Shown: positions 28,523 to 41,759, counted from the stretch's first letter. The stretch is DNA of 64,000 nt from Sphaerosporella brunnea (GCA_008704415.1 VXIS01000129.1:56323-120322); one strand, 5' to 3'. A program made the numbers and translations. The notes: a model not told the origin generated them from the sequence alone.

Positions 28523-31500
28523 CACCGTCGCTCTGCAGGCCACCGCACCGTCAAGGCTCTCACAAACACTGTGTATGGCCTCTCGCAGCAGGTTGCCGAG
28601 CTTCTTGCGCGGCATAAGGCGTCTGTGTAAGGTTGCTGTTCCTTTGCAACGGTGCTTGCGGGAGCGGGATGGTGGCAAAGGGAGATTTCAAATTTCGGGA
28701 TTCCTGGGTTTCTGTCTTCGAACTTCGATTTCAATTGCGTGTTTTCCTATTACTGTTGACAGGTATCAGGATACTCGGGATAATACATCCACGCCTGGGC
28801 TGTTAGTGCATGGATTCGATCGGTTGCGTGCAACCTCGTGTCGACGTGACTGTCGGTGTGGAGAACCACATCCGCCTTCATCGGTAGTTCTCACTCACCA
28901 GGGACTATCTGCGATGATTATAGGGATCCGGCAGCATATGCGTTTGCGAGCCTGCTGCTCCCGGCGACGGGAGACATGCGGAGATGTGGTTTGCGGGTCT
29001 CAGATTTAAGCCGGCTGGAATGCTGCTTAACGCCAGTCGACATCAGAAACTAAGTTGTTTGCAAGAGTTAGCAGTAGTAACCGCTCATTTGACACCCACG
29101 GGCTCCTAGCGCGGCTTCCCCGGAAGAAAACGTCCTCGACAGTCCGGGCTCTCCGCCGTCACTCCCCAGCGGCTTTGGGAGCTCGTGGGTGTGGTAGACG
29201 TGCACATTCTTTCACCGGGCGGTGTTGTGGGGCGTGGATGGCTTTCTTGAAGCTGGATTTGCGCGCGGATTTGGGCATGTATGTTGCTTGGCAAACGATT
29301 TCGGGCAGACTCGAGACGGAGGATCTTGCCGGAGCGACATCGCGAGTGAAAGTCATCGGGATACCGGAGCCTCCAATAAGCCGAGGAGGCAGGTCATGCG
29401 GATGGCCGCGCGGTGGGAAACAGATCTGACAAGAACAATGACGGGCCGAAGTTGTCCTGGGCAAGCCCAATGTCGCAGAGATCCTGGTGCGCGGATCTAC
29501 TATGATCGGCAGAATACACCTTTCCTCCGAGGGGGCTTTGGAACCCACTTCTGTTGCTAATCCACAACCGAGTGGTCTTTCGTCAGGCTCGTGAAGTTGC
29601 CACGGCTGCAGCCAGCGCCGGGTTTGTTTCCGGCGAGAAAGTGTCAGCGTCGGTGCGGACTGCAGGCAGGTGTCGTCAAGCATCGCGGAAGCAGCAGGCA
29701 GACGGATGTGTCCCTCGGGGTAACTGACTGCTGGTCTGCCGACCGGTATCCTGTGGCTGCGGTCACTTGAGATGTGTCTCCATCCATGGGATCACTACGG
29801 TGCGGAAACTGTTGCGGGCCAGATAGCCTTTGCGGACGTGCCGACACCCACCGCGGCATATCCGGATCGAACGATGCCGGGTTGCAAACTGCACAAATGC
29901 GATCGGTGGATATACGTACTCCCGTATGCTTCCTACACGTGCTGGCCAGCGGTTGATTCGATCAGGAAATCGCGCCAGGCGGGTGCAGAGCCGTGCTGTG
30001 CCCAGCCGTGGCAGTTAACTGTCAGGAAAGCCTGTGCACGATGTAAATCGCCGCTGAGTATCGTCAGCCAGAACTGGTTGCTTTGATGGTCCCTCCCGAT
30101 CCACGGGATTCACACCTCTGCGAGGTGGGTGCGGGGCTCGCCCTCGCCCGTTCATCCATCGCTTCGGAGCCGAACCACACGCACAATTGTGGCGTCACGT
30201 AGGGCAGACAGTGGCGAGGCACCAGGGATGAAAGCGACGCCGAGGAAATCCCGCCGAACCGCAACATGCGTTGCGACCACGCCGTCAGAATCGCGGCAGA
30301 ATGGCTTCAGGCTGTGCCATCGCACGTCTCGACGCCAAGCAGCGGTTTCGCAAAGCTTGAAGCTGTGCGGATCATGTGTCTTCACTGCTACTGGCCAGGC
30401 GGACACTCACGCTCAAGGGCTGCGCTTGCCCGCTCCGCGTGGCAGATGCTGCACCGGGTCACAACAGTGTAATGTTTCGTTTTTCAGCCGACAGAATGCA
30501 TCCGCCGCAATCGGCTTTGCTCCGCGCGGCGACATCTCGGTTGCACCGCAACACGCCTCTTTGTCAGACATTCCACGCCATTCGTCCTACTCTCGTCCGT
30601 CGCCGTCGTCGCAGCCGTCAGCGACCTCGTTCCTGGCAGCCTCCGCCACCACAGCAGCGTGCTTGTGCCAGTATACGTGATAGGCGATCAAAGAAAGTGT
30701 CACATCTGCGCAACAAAACCGTGCAGCGCCCACGGACGTGTATAATACCAGCGAAGCGGCCGCCGTGCCTATTTCTCTGCGTCAGTATCTACAGCTGGCG
30801 AGAAAGGTGGATATAACATGTGGTGATCCGTGGACTGCTGGCACTCATCAATGATTTTCATCCAATTTTGGTGCAAATCACTTTCCCCGTTATTGATCTC
30901 ACCTCCCGGATTCCCGTCCCACGCTATCCGTCCCAAACTACCCACCAGAGCCCTGTGGCAGGTTGACTCCGCACGGGCGCCTGGCGATCCTGTCGCTGGC
31001 TTCAATAGCGAACCCGACCTGTGTAACTGCGGTGACGCTTCCCTGACCTCCCTTGCAACAGCCGTCAACCAAGCGTGCGCCGCTCCACACGTCCCAGTTG
31101 CAAGCCGAGAGTTTATCAGCAACCCCTCCAACGCTGAGGCTCTTCTGTTGAAATCGAAAACTTTGAGTGGTCCAGCATATCCGTTTCTCAAGCCCTGCTT
31201 CGTCCGTTCGCGGCGATGGTGGATCTCGTCTGGTTGCTTCAGCGGATAAGTATCGCAGGTCATTCATGTTGGCCTCGCCGCGATGGTGGTGGATTTCATG
31301 GTGTTGCTTGTCTTTATTTTCGCTTGTGTTCTTCGCTTGTTCTAGCCGGAGCCACCATTTATTTGTAGCTCCAGCGGGAAACATGCAGCCATGCACTCTC
31401 GTCCTTTGTCCTGAACTACATGTTCACTCTCGTTCTGCACCCTATTACGGTATCTACATGTCCGTCCTGTAGATTCGTGTTCACATCCTGGGCGTTCTCT

Positions 31501-32162
31501 GTTCGAGGAGCTTAGTTGGATCGCCATACTGCCTTCCAGCGGCGAGATCACTACGCTTCCGTCGTTGACAGGCGAACCTGTGCGGAATGCGATTTAACAG
31601 CATGGGTGATGGGGTAACAAGATTAAGCCAGCATCAACGGTTGGCAAGAAGTCTCGGTGGGCTAGGGATTTGGTTTCGGCGCCGCACGCTGGCAATGATT
31701 GAGACTATGGAGTCGTCAGCACGGATGGACATTTGCAGTAACGGTGAAGCGACTCAAACATGCAAACGCATGTCTCAGGTGAACTCGAGGTGACGTTGGG
31801 GACTATCCTGGAATGTGACGTTGAGCGGGGTTTGCGCGGCGTCGAGAGTTGTCTGCGCGGAAGCGCCGGGCCTGTTGTTCCGAGGCTGTATGTGTATAAA
31901 CAGGCGGGCGGACGGACAGCATGACGAGGCGACGATACATCTGATTGTGTGCCGGTATATACTCGGTGCACTGGTTCAATTGAGCTCTAGCAGAGACCGA
32001 ACAACAGGATAGTCCGCAGACTCTCCATTTCAAATCCGTAATACCCTAGCGCCCTCTAGGTAAAATTGCGCATTTCACTCCACATTATTTGATTCAACTC
32101 GGTTGAGGAAGCGCCAGTGTTCCAGCTAGCCAGCTACTGCCCAAAACCGTTGATTGCACCAA
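28523..32162. other. No recognised gene; several 100-180 codon frames
   Basis: Notable frames: plus 29055-29429 (contains ADLGMYVAWQTISGRLETED), minus 29159-29683, plus 30129-30680, minus 30769-31263 (contains AGPLKVFDFNRRASALEGLL). They overlap on opposite strands. None shows a TE landmark or a known domain. It may hold decayed host genes, but I cannot support any one. Confidence 0.2.
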
Positions 32163-32900
32163 GCGCGTGGTATCGTGAGAAAATCGTCGCTTGACTGGGG
32201 CCACGACGGCCTTAACCAGGCCCCCTCAATCGTCGCCGCAGCTCCCTGACCACCACTGAGAGTCACAGCGCGTTGCATATTGCAGTGCAGATGGACGATG
32301 TATGTTGCTCCATAGCGAGGGATGATGGTGGCGGCGTCTTTCATCTCCACGTCCTGGTGCTCATCCTGCTCATCCTGCTCCTCCCCGTCATCCTCCCCAG
32401 ACTCCGCCTCATCCTTCTCAGCCCTGTTCCTATAAGGCCTCCTCCTGCACCTCGTCATCATCGTTGTCGTCATCGGCACCCGCCTTCCTGATCGCCTCCG
32501 CCGCCCTCCCCCAGACGGCGAGCACTCAGCGCATGCCCGACATATCGCACGCCTAGTATCGCGACCAATACGTCCTCTGCAATTAGAAACCCAACTGGGG
32601 GCCTCCGGCCAGCGACGGCGGCCTGAACAAGGCTCCGCTCCACTGTCGCTGCAGCTCCATGACCACCGCTGGTAGACACACCACGTTGCATATTGCGATG
32701 CAGATGCACGATGTATGGCGGTCCAGCGCGAGGGGTTATAGTTGCGTCACTCATCTCCACGGCTTCGCAGCTCAGACTCCTCCTGGTCCTCTTCCTCAGA
32801 CGTATCCTCCACCGCTTCATCGTCACGGGCAACCACCTCCCTGGCTGCCTCCTCCGCGCGACCACACAGCGCATCCCCAACGGAACGCGGCCTTGGCCTG
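32163..32900. repeat. Diverged tandem duplication of about 400 bp
   Basis: Minus-strand translation of 32180-32400 reads VEMKDAATIIPRYGATYIVH then LHCNMQRAVTLSGGQGAAAT. That of 32600-32780 reads VEMSDATITPRAGPPYIVHL then HRNMQRGVSTSGGHGAAATV. At DNA level both contain TTGCATATTGC(A/G)(G/A)TGCAGAT. An acidic stretch (EDDGEEQDEQDEHQ) precedes copy 1. The pairing supports the minus strand as formerly coding. Family unknown. Confidence 0.65.
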
Positions 32901-34603
32901 CTTGTTGAATGCGGTGACAATGCCCTGCCGGCGCTTCATCATCCGAACGTGGTTTCCCCAAAGCCACGGTGGGTGTCGTTGTCTGTCAGTATACGAACCA
33001 GGGCTGGCATGTTTATCATGTTGCGAGAATGTGGTTGACGTCTCCGCCCTGGTAGGCGCATAGGCTGCAGGGTTTCGGAAGACGCATTTTTGTTGTTGGG
33101 GTTGTTTTGAGTCGCGGGGTATGTTGTGTCTGTTAGAATGACGTAGCGAGGAAAGCCTTGTCAAGGTACAGTTGCTTTGTTGTAGCTCACTTGGAAGTAG
33201 AAGCAGTAACACTGCACACAAATAAGGGCCCCCCTCAAGCATGGCTCGCTGACCATTCTGGTTGAACAAGCCTCAAACACAAAAATCCCAACAGCAGGTG
33301 TCCTGCATCCGGGAAAGGGAGATATGGCAGGTGTATCGATGATCTTCCAACCATCGCGCTTGGGGCTGCAGACGAGGGATCCGCACTCGCGGGCGAACCA
33401 CATATCAGACCATCTGATTTGCCCGTGCGATCACCGTATCGACTCTGTCCTACCAAAGCAGCCTTAGTGGCGTCACACCATCAAATGCTTTGTTGCCACA
33501 GCGAGTGTGGCGCAAGTGGGCTCCGGTGCGCCTGCGGACACGCCTGTTGATGAGTATCACTTCCTTGATACTCAAAACGCAGCGTCGTTTGTGTTGCCAT
33601 TTGCTGATGGGGAAACGGTGGCATGCCGCCATGCTCATACGAAGCCGATAGTTTTACGGTTTTGAAAAACGTTTCAACGGAGGAAAAACTACATCCCATA
33701 ACAAAGCATAGACTCCGGTGTTTACAGCACTATTTGCCCGATGCTTGGTGCAGCGAGTAAAGAGGCTCATACAAAACTGGAAAACACATGTTTTCCAAAC
33801 GGCCGTTTACTCCCCTACCGCCGTGGCTGTTACTTTGGGTGTCCTCTTTCAAAGCGCGGTAGATAGACAGGCCTGTATGCGGCCATCTGCAGCCCGCCGA
33901 GACTACTCCCCTCAGGACTACTTACCATTGCTTGACGCGGGCTTAACCTTGGTCCGTCGTCATCGACGCCGTACATTCGCTGAAATCACAGGACGCTGTT
34001 TGTTTCGTCTCAATCATATACGCACAACGTAGAAACCACTCATGATGACCGCCATCGTTTATCGATATAATTTTTTTCGTTTACATAAAACCAGAAACTG
34101 GACCTATATATTGAACCCGCTTCTCGGAGAAAACTTCCCACTGGAGCCTCTTGCTAGTTAGTGTTTGCTCTCGTGGCCAAATGCGCACACGAACTCGGTC
34201 ATCAAGGGTGCACACACGGTTGCAAAATATCATGATCCAGAAGTTGACGCGTTCAACCGACGGTGTTGTCTTCGCGCAACCGCGAAATGCGCACGCGCGC
34301 TTCGATTGTGTCGATTTTGCCGGTGGAGCCACCGGACCCTGAGCCACCTGAGCTCCCTGAGGGGGTGAATCTTGAACCATCACCGGACCCTGAGTCGCCG
34401 CCCGAGCACCCTGAGCAACAACTGGACCCTGCACATCCCCGCGCGCCGGATCTTGAATCACCACCGGACCTGAGCTATATCAACAACGGGGGTCGTTCTC
34501 CTTTCCACGATCCTGGACGGGGTCTGTAAGCACATAGAATAAAGGCAGCGGTGTTTTCGTTCTCGCAAAATCCTTCGACCGACTTGTCCGTCCTGATGAG
34601 CAG
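32901..34603. other. No recognised gene; proline/acid-rich low-complexity frame at 34263-34529
   Basis: The plus frame at 34263-34529 has repeated 'PDPEPPELPEG / PDPESPPEHPEQ' units. The opposite strand gives 'QGP' repeats. It could be a disordered linker or non-coding repeat. The rest is unassigned. Confidence 0.2.
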
Positions 34604-34885
34604 ACGCGCACGTGGGTGGTAGACGTGTAAGACATCCCCTCACGGAAGCAGGCTCTGCAACCAGAGAGAGGGCCAGCGAAGAGACGCCATTCGCCACAGT
34701 CTTCGTCCACGTCGGTAACAGGATGGCCGGCAGAAGCCTCAACCACGGTAGACACGCACGTGGGTGATAGAGGTGGAAGACATCGGGTCCCTCTGCAACT
34801 AGAGAGAAGGCCAGCGCAGAGCTTCCTTCGCCACAGTCTTCTTCCACGTCGGTAACAGGATAGCCGGCGGAAGTCTCAGCCAGCA
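34604..34885. repeat. Two-copy tandem repeat of about 140 bp
   Basis: CGCACGTGGGTGGTAGACGT at 34606 and CGCACGTGGGTGATAGAGGT at about 34754 start the units; both end in CCACGTCGGTAACAGGAT(G/A)GCCGGC. They differ at many positions and by a small deletion. On the minus strand both read P(V)TDVxEDCGE, so the period was probably coding. Confidence 0.75.
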
Positions 34886-35408
34886 GAATTGCGTCGCCGG
34901 TGTTGAATCTGTACGTGATAGCGTGGTCAGGCTTCTGTAGGTGTCGCATGGACGGTTTGCGGACTGCTCGTAGTCCGCACTGGCATTGGCGATGACCTTA
35001 TTGACCGTGTTCGTGAAGCTGAGCACACCAAGTCGTCTTCGTTGTGTAGAGCGAGTCCGGGCACTGTATGATGACAACGACGTTGCGCTCGTTGTTGTTG
35101 CAAGCCGCGAACCGCGCCAACTGCGTCGCCTGCGTCCTGTGCATCTCCATGGTATCGACCCGCGAGCTGGTCTGCCTGGCCATGTCCTCGTCAATCGCGC
35201 ACCGAGTGGTCTTCATAGTGTACGCCGGGCACTGCCCGCTGACAAGGACGGCGCGTGTTGTTGTTGCAAGCCGGGAAGAAACAGCGCCGAAAGCATCTCC
35301 TGCCTCGCCTCCAGCTTCTCCTTCTTGTCCTTCTTCTCCTTCTTGGCTTCAGATTTGCTGGAATCCTTCGGCAGCAGCTGCGACGTCAGCGGGACAGCGG
35401 CGGTTGGA

Positions 35409-35562
35409 GAGAGCCTGGACGAGGGCGCATCACAAATTAACGCTGCGTGTGTGGTCGAAGAGAATCGGCACCGGCAGTCTGAACAGGAGCCTGGACGAGG
35501 GCGCATGACACATCAACAGTGCGTGTGTAGTCGAAGGCAATGGGGATCGGCAGGCGACGATT
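35409..35562. repeat. Two-copy tandem repeat of about 77 bp
   Basis: GAGCCTGGACGAGGGCGCAT occurs at about 35410 and 35488, followed in each by ACA(A/C)AT(T/C)AAC(G/A)(C/G)TGCGTGTGT and GTCGAAG. Unknown function. Confidence 0.7.
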
Positions 35563-36883
35563 GACACCGGTGGAGGCGGCTTGGAACACGGCGCATCAGG
35601 GAAGCGTGGCGAAGGTGGCTGCGATGAGCTGCTGGTCTGGGTTCGGCGGCAGGCATGCCTGCAGCCTCTGTGCGTGTCCCTTGACCTCTGGCGAGTCGTG
35701 GAAGAGCGTCATGCTGTGGTGGTTTTTAGAGGGCGGGATTCCATGGTCAGGTGGGGGGGGGGGTTACTGTGGGCCTGTTCGCATGACCCCGATGCCGTTG
35801 CTGAGGCAGCTTCAACATGTCATGAGTCTGAAGCAGCAGCCTGAATAAGAACAGACAAAAAAAGCGGTGCCGTGGTCAGAAAACGAGCTGCTGTTGACAG
35901 GTATAGGCAGCGCGGACCCGGAGCTGGGGTTATGGACCGCTGGAGCTTGACGAATAATTTGCCGAGGATGGCAAAACAGATCAGCTCACCACGTAAACCC
36001 AGAGCTGTGGGTGACAACAGCTGGACCTCGCAAGAACGCTTTGCGAAACGACGACAAGAAGGCAACCAGGATCAGCTCACAAGGCGCTGAAGCACAATGG
36101 GAACTGCGGCGGCTTGGACAACGAACTGGTTCACAATCCTTCGCGGTCGCTGCATTATGTGATCACAGGCGGTGTCCGGAAGCGGAACCGTGGAGACTGG
36201 TGTATATCATTGGCAAGCACAGCCGCTCGGGATGTCCTCCCGCCACGCCGACCTGTTTGGCGGTCCCTTCTTCATCCGTTCCAGCATGAGCGTTTTTCGC
36301 AGCAGTCGCAGGGGGTCCTCCTGCCAGCCCGAGTGATAGGCTGTGCAGGCTAGCGCTGCGCAATTGCAAGCGATTGATGGTCTGTCCAATGCTGCAACTT
36401 TTCGGGAGCTTATAAGATCCGCGATGGTTCCGTGCACTTTCAACCTTCCGGAATCCGGGCAAACTAGGACTTTTGAGGGTGAATTCGCGTCATCCTGCGC
36501 GGAGACTCAGCGCGCGCCGGTCACATAACGCTGAATTGATAGATAGGTCTATATGTAGCGAACGGAGCGGGTTCTATGTACATACGAAAACTACATACGA
36601 AAATGTATGACTCATTTTTTTTGCAGTGACAGCGGCAGAGATGGGCAAGTTCACAACCATCACCGAGGGCAAAGTAGTCGGTTTTCAGATCAAGGAAACA
36701 GTGGCAGAGAGGCAGAAGGGCAAGACGGTCTTTTCGCATGTCGCGCTGCCACCGGTATTGCAAGGGAAGAGGTGGAAATTGTGCGATCCGGATGGCCCCA
36801 GTCTGCGCGTCACAGGCGGATCACTGATGACCGGCTTGCTCTTATTCACTGCCAGCACTTCGGACGATGGTTCAAGACTGTCT
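35563..36883. other. No recognised gene
   Basis: Contains an 11-base G run near 35752 and a 93-codon plus frame at 36626-36907 (starts with MGKFTTITEGKVVGFQIKET after a TTG). That frame is protein-like but unrecognised and leads into the mariner remnant. Confidence 0.25.
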
Positions 36884-37040
36884 CGGGCAGAGCGTTGTAA
36901 CGGATGAGGTTGTTTGGAAATTTTTCCGCCGTGTAGATAGGATTATGGAGGCGTATCGCCAGGGAGAACGGTATGGCACGCAGGCCTTTTAGGAACGTGT
37001 ATATAGAAGTCACCGGAGAGTTGGAGAAGAGTGCACCGGA
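36884..37040 (+). pseudogene. Tc1/mariner-like transposase M3, C-terminal scrap
   Basis: Across frames the plus strand gives DRIMEAYRQGERYGTQAF-like and VYRSHRRVGEE, the terminal 'r..R.m.AY..G..YGt..F....YrSHRRV' block that is also present in M1 and M2. Only the last 50 residues are recognisable. Confidence 0.5.
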
Positions 37041-37864
37041 TGTTTATCTTTGTCCACCCTCAAGGCCGATCCTCGTGCCTTGTTTGGAAAACGTCAAGGG
37101 CATGGCGAGAGTGGTGCACGGTTACCCGTTGATAGTGCACTGGCTGAAGCCGATGCAAAGCACAGTTCACCAGATAGGTTCGCAGAGCCGAGGTGGTCAC
37201 CACGCTCGACCATTCTAATGTCGAAGTTCTGGGTGTCCGGAGAAGCCGCCGCCAACAGGCAATCGGTGTAAAGACCAGACCAAAGTGGTTGCTTGTGAGG
37301 GGCAACGAACTACTTCTGCAAATACTAAAGACGGTCCAGGAGACCCGGCGGGGGGGCTTTAGTAGTCACGGCGTGAGGGGATGTGGATCATGGTTCAACG
37401 GTGGCAGAGTAACGGTCAGCGGTGCACGTAGGTGGCCTCTTAAGTCTATTTAATACACTTATTGCATTGGGTGTACCCCAAAACTTCCCGGTGAACAGTG
37501 ATTTCAGTCTGCCGTGACATGGTTGCGCGAAGGATATATCTTACTGATTATCAGGCCGCCACTCAAGCGCACGAGCGCGGCTGCCAAGTGGAATGACAGT
37601 CATGAGCCTGCGCGAGGTGCGTAGCCGCGCGGTACTACGCGAGGTTTGGATTGTGGGTTGGATATTCGGTAGGCTTTGCGCGTCCTTTGCGAATGTCAAC
37701 AGTGTACAAGTGCAAGACGAGCTTCGCTGCCCACCGAGTGTCCGTCCTCCGGCAGCACCTTGCAGAGAATGTGGGTCGCAGGCACCAACTCGAGATTCGT
37801 GAGCTTTTGTTGTTGCGTTTCCGCCATTGTGCGCCCAGTTCGTTGGAGAATCCCACCTTCTTCG
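37041..37864. other. No recognised gene
   Basis: Short plus frames only (60-86 codons). Confidence 0.25.
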
Positions 37865-38443
37865 TCATGAGGAGTAGGAGAAGGTGCAATCGTTGTACCG
37901 AGTGGGTATGCGCTGTGGAGAGTGCAGTATGGCGGGAGATGGGCGTGAAGTTTGTTCAGATGGGGCTTGATGCTGCGCTTGGATTACCGTCAACTCGCCT
38001 TCGAGCTCAGAATTGAGGAGGGTCAAGACTGCTCGGCTGGTGTCCATCACGAGCTGCAATCTTGAGATGGCAGGAGAATGCAGTTCCAGCGCCTGGCGTA
38101 TCGTCGCAACGTCCCCCAGAGGCACCTGGAGCCGAGAAACACGGGCTGATTCAATATTGGGGGACCGTGCACCGGTGGGAGCGGGGTTTACTTCGCGTGA
38201 CACCGTCTCAGAATTACGGCGGCGTCCCGCTGGCCTGCGCTGATGATTTAGAACGCCTCCGTGCTTGCGCTCGTGGGAGCAAATTGCGTCCCATGCGGCG
38301 GTGAAGGACATCGTCACCTGACGCGTGGCACTCCGGAAGGTTGCAGCGAGGAGCTGGCCAGGACCCAAGCAGGCAGCAGGTTCGGGGAAACCACTTGGGA
38401 TGCCGCGGAGTGTACTGTATCCCGGCGGGAACTGATATATCAT
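37865..38443 (-). CDS. Unidentified 192-codon minus frame
   Basis: One of the longest minus frames: MIYQFPPGYSTLRGIPSGFP at the start, then EVNPAPTGARSPNIESARVS, then DVATIRQALELHSPAISRLQ and LVMDTSRAVLTLLNSELEGE. The second half has a helical, leucine-rich pattern. A Gag-type role is conceivable given the pol remnant nearby, but that remnant is on the other strand. Chance openness cannot be excluded. Confidence 0.25.
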   Translation of the reverse strand: MIYQFPPGYSTLRGIPSGFPEPAACLGPGQLLAATFRSATRQVTMSFTAAWDAICSHERKHGGVLNHQRRPAGRRRNSETVSREVNPAPTGARSPNIESARVSRLQVPLGDVATIRQALELHSPAISRLQLVMDTSRAVLTLLNSELEGELTVIQAQHQAPSEQTSRPSPAILHSPQRIPTRYNDCTFSYSS

Positions 38444-39279
38444 TCGATTGCGTGCCGTCGCGCAGGTTGGTCGGCAAACAGGTTTTCCGCGATTGAGAAT
38501 CGTAGAGCCACGCAGACAAGAAGAGGGAGATGGATTCGACGACCACTGCGAAGCAGGAAAAGGTGCCTCCCGTAGAGGCCCAGCTGTAGTAGGTCTGCCG
38601 CACAGCGGGTGTTTGTTCCTCTGGCGGGTCGCGAGCCACGAGATCCTCTAAGGCAAGGGGTGGACAGAGGCGAGCCTGCACCGTGGAGGCCTTCCCATCA
38701 ACACCCTACCCCTCGGCCACAGGTTGCAGTGCATGTTGAACCGAGCGCCGAGGCACCCGACGAGGGTCGAGAAGATCAGCGAGGTGCAGGGCGGTGTGGC
38801 GGATGCACCGCAGTTTCGCGCAGGTGACGTGTGGGACGGGGTCCGATTCAGCATTCCCCAGGTCAGTGGAGGAGGTCGCGGAGCTGCCGGATGCCGAGGA
38901 ACGTGGCGCGATGGAAGCACCAGAGAGGCCCGAAACACCACAGACGGTTGTGCACGAACAGCTGCCGGAGACACTTTGACGTGGCGGTCGCCGATGGCAT
39001 CACCAAACATGAGTGCAAGGCTGACGGCGCGTTAATATGCCTGGAGATGTTTGATGCGGAGAATGGTTTGCCAGACCCGGACTGCCAGAAGGTAGTCGAA
39101 GGTACGCTGGCCGCACTGTGATCGACGGATGCACAAACAGTACCAAGACATCTTCAGAACCCGGAACCTCCGGCAGCGAAAGGGCGGTTTCGGCGTGCAC
39201 ACAACCCTCGGGCCGCAGCCACCTCAGAAAGCATCCTATCGGCGGACGGCATCAAAAGCGCCGTGACGTATTTGGGAAA
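38444..39279. other. Flank of gypsy copy 2, content uncertain
   Basis: Plus frames (e.g. 38724-39035) lead towards the RT remnant and may be degraded pol sequence, but contain no motif I can name. Confidence 0.25.
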
Positions 39280-39770
39280 GCGCATGGTCCTTCCGAATGG
39301 CGTGTGTGAGTGATTGGGCATGCCGTTCGGCGTTGCGAATGTGCCATTAGATTTCGTGAGGCTGATCGCGATGATTATTGCGCCTTGATCCTTGGTCTCC
39401 GTTGTGTTCTTGCACGATATTCTGATTTTCTCTCGCAACGGAGAAGGTGAGGACCAGCACGGCAGCGCTGCGTTGGAGCTGCAGCGGGAGGAAGGGTTTT
39501 CGCTCAATCCAAGTGGGTATGGAACCAGCAAGTTACAGAAAAAAAGACTCGATACTCGGCCTACAACACGGAAGCGCTGGGCCTGCGCGTTGCGGTTAAG
39601 CACTGGAGATGGTATCTACACCGACGTCACAAATTGAGAGTGCAGAGCGATCACAGCTTACTGCAGCACATCCTCAAACGCCCGAAAGGGACCAGCCGAC
39701 AGATGCGCGCTACAAGAACACAAGTTTGATATTCAACACAAAGACCCTGCTGATTGAGGGAAATTGCCCT
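39280..39770 (+). pseudogene. Ty3/gypsy copy 2: RT and RNase H remnant
   Basis: Reads LGMPFGVANVPLDFVRLIAM (the 'MPFGL.NAP.tF..lm' block), then VVFLHDILIFSRNGEGEDQH, where the catalytic Y(L/M)DD is FLHD, then EEGFSLNPS ('L.LN..KC.F'). A deletion leads to KTRYSAYNTEALGLRVAVKH and HRRHKLRVQSDHSLLQHILK, then KGTSRQMR, the RNase H block ('E.EaL...wa...wr.YL.g..f.v.TDH..L...l......RR..RW'). Of the catalytic Asp pair only one remains, and stops follow. Not obviously the same family as the 4-7.5 kb copy. Confidence 0.75.
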
Positions 39771-41759
39771 ACCACCGCGTGCTTGTCCTATTAGAAAGTA
39801 CCTGCCCCAAGAAAGGTTGTACGATCATTGCTTGTTTCAGTACGTTGGTTTCGCTGGTCGTTTTGTCCACGATGTGTGGTTCAGTGGAATAATCCAGGAG
39901 AGAGACCGGTAGCTCTAAGCCGTTCAGGAGCGAGCTCGCACATTTGATGACGGGGGAACCGTCAGGCGGGACTGAGATCAACATCACTGGCGTTGGGCTG
40001 GGTTGAGTATCCTGTGTATTCAGGGATCACTCGAAATCAATGTCGGCGGACACGATACCCCGCTGGGCTCAAGGCTTCGCAGCCGGGATGGAACAGCGGG
40101 CCGCCGGGCCTGCTTTCCAACGAAGTCAGACCTGTGCACTCTCGCTATGTGAACAGGCCAGTGACAATTCATGCGTCCAACTACGTATGTGCAAGCGCAT
40201 CGGGTGGACTACCCATGGTTTCCAGTAGTCTGAGGAGCCCGGGGCCCGGCTCTCCCGTTCTGGATGGGCCGAAGTGGCTGCAAGACCGTTTGTTGGGGTG
40301 TCAAGTGACGTGCTCATTCCCTGACGGGTTGCTGGTGGGACCCTGTCGCAACAGCCGGATGCTGGGAAGTGAGATGTGAGGTGCATTTCGTTCGGGGCTA
40401 CCTTTAACTCTGCACAAGGTTGAGGTACATATCCCTTACCATGCCACCTTCTGGTCGGCGTCGTCCAAAATACGACACGTTGTAGTCAAAATAGTGATGG
40501 ACATTAACCACGCCGGCTCAAGCCTCCGACTGAATCCTGGGGCGGTACCCTGCAAGCCGGTTGCGTTGTGAGTCGAGCTTTGGCTCGATCCTTTTGGTAC
40601 TAATAAATGTTCAGGGGCGGAAAGCAGATGAAAACGAGTCCGCCATCGTTGCAAAACTGGCACACAATTGTCTTACCATTCCCACTTCCATTGAAGTGGC
40701 ACCGGTTCACCCTGATCTCATTGCCAGCACTCATCCACATTCAAATTTCGTACAGCGCTGCCGGGTATTTCTTCTTGCGCAGCTTCAGCGAACTACACAA
40801 ACATCACATCCCATGCGTATGCACGCAGTTTCCCACCCGGTGAGCAGTTGTCGACGCCGTACCAGATCCGGCAGTTCAACACCCCGCACCAGATGACATT
40901 AGTATCGCAGGGCTCACAATCGGCCTGGTCATTTAGACTCTTAAGTCTTAATGCCTATACGTAGGGGCCAATGCATCTGGTGTCTATCCAGCGTTGCGCA
41001 AGGTCCCGGACAGCGTGACGTGCTCAACAACGTAAAGATGACCGGACGTGGAGGAGCAACGTCAGAGCCAGATGCCGTGTGTCTATCTAGTGAAGGACAC
41101 CAGCAGGATCACGCTGAGACGAGTCGTAGACTCACGCCGGCTTGGGCGTTGTCTCAAGCTGGGATACCATTTCAAATGCCGGATCCAGATGGAAGAAGGC
41201 GGTTGAAAGACACCACATTCTCCGCGCTTCTATATACAAGGAAGCTTGACAGAGTACCCTGTCATGCCAGGCCTGGAGTCAAATCTTTGAAGGGCTGGTT
41301 CTTGTTGGCGTTCATTCGCTCCGCTCGAACGGCCTCAGTCTGCGCCGGAACAGGCCACTGTGCACCTCGTTGGCATAAAACTGCTGTTTGAGGGTGTCAG
41401 TGAGTCCGCAGAGATCATAATCGTCCACCCTCTGCTGTTTAAGCCAGCGGATCCGCAGCAAACCCGCTCTGCTGGATTCTTCCCGCAAGGGGCTACGCTG
41501 CTTGGTAATAGGATCTCCCGCCCTACCGCCGTCACGATTAACCAAATGCGTTCGTAGAAGCAATCGTGGCGTGGTTGCCGACCGCAGCTTTCAATGCAAT
41601 GAATCGGGCAGTGTTTCACCATTTATTTTTTGGTTTCTCGTTCATTCGTTGCGTTCACGGCGAAACGGTTAGCTTACCGCAAGTCCACCCATACGCGTTG
41701 TTCAATTGCCAGTGAATATGCTTGCATTACCGGCGGAAACCGATAGTCACCACAACGCG
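39771..41759. other. No recognised gene
   Basis: Frames of 60-146 codons on both strands. The longest, plus 40951-41391 (contains GIPFQMPDPDGRRRLKDTTF), is unrecognised. No TE ends seen. Confidence 0.2.

Noticed and set aside
28260..29009. 249-codon plus frame, the longest in the window, and a 182-codon minus frame over the same bases
   Set aside because: The plus frame reads straight through the U2 snRNA gene; its start is the U2 5' region. Openness is incidental.
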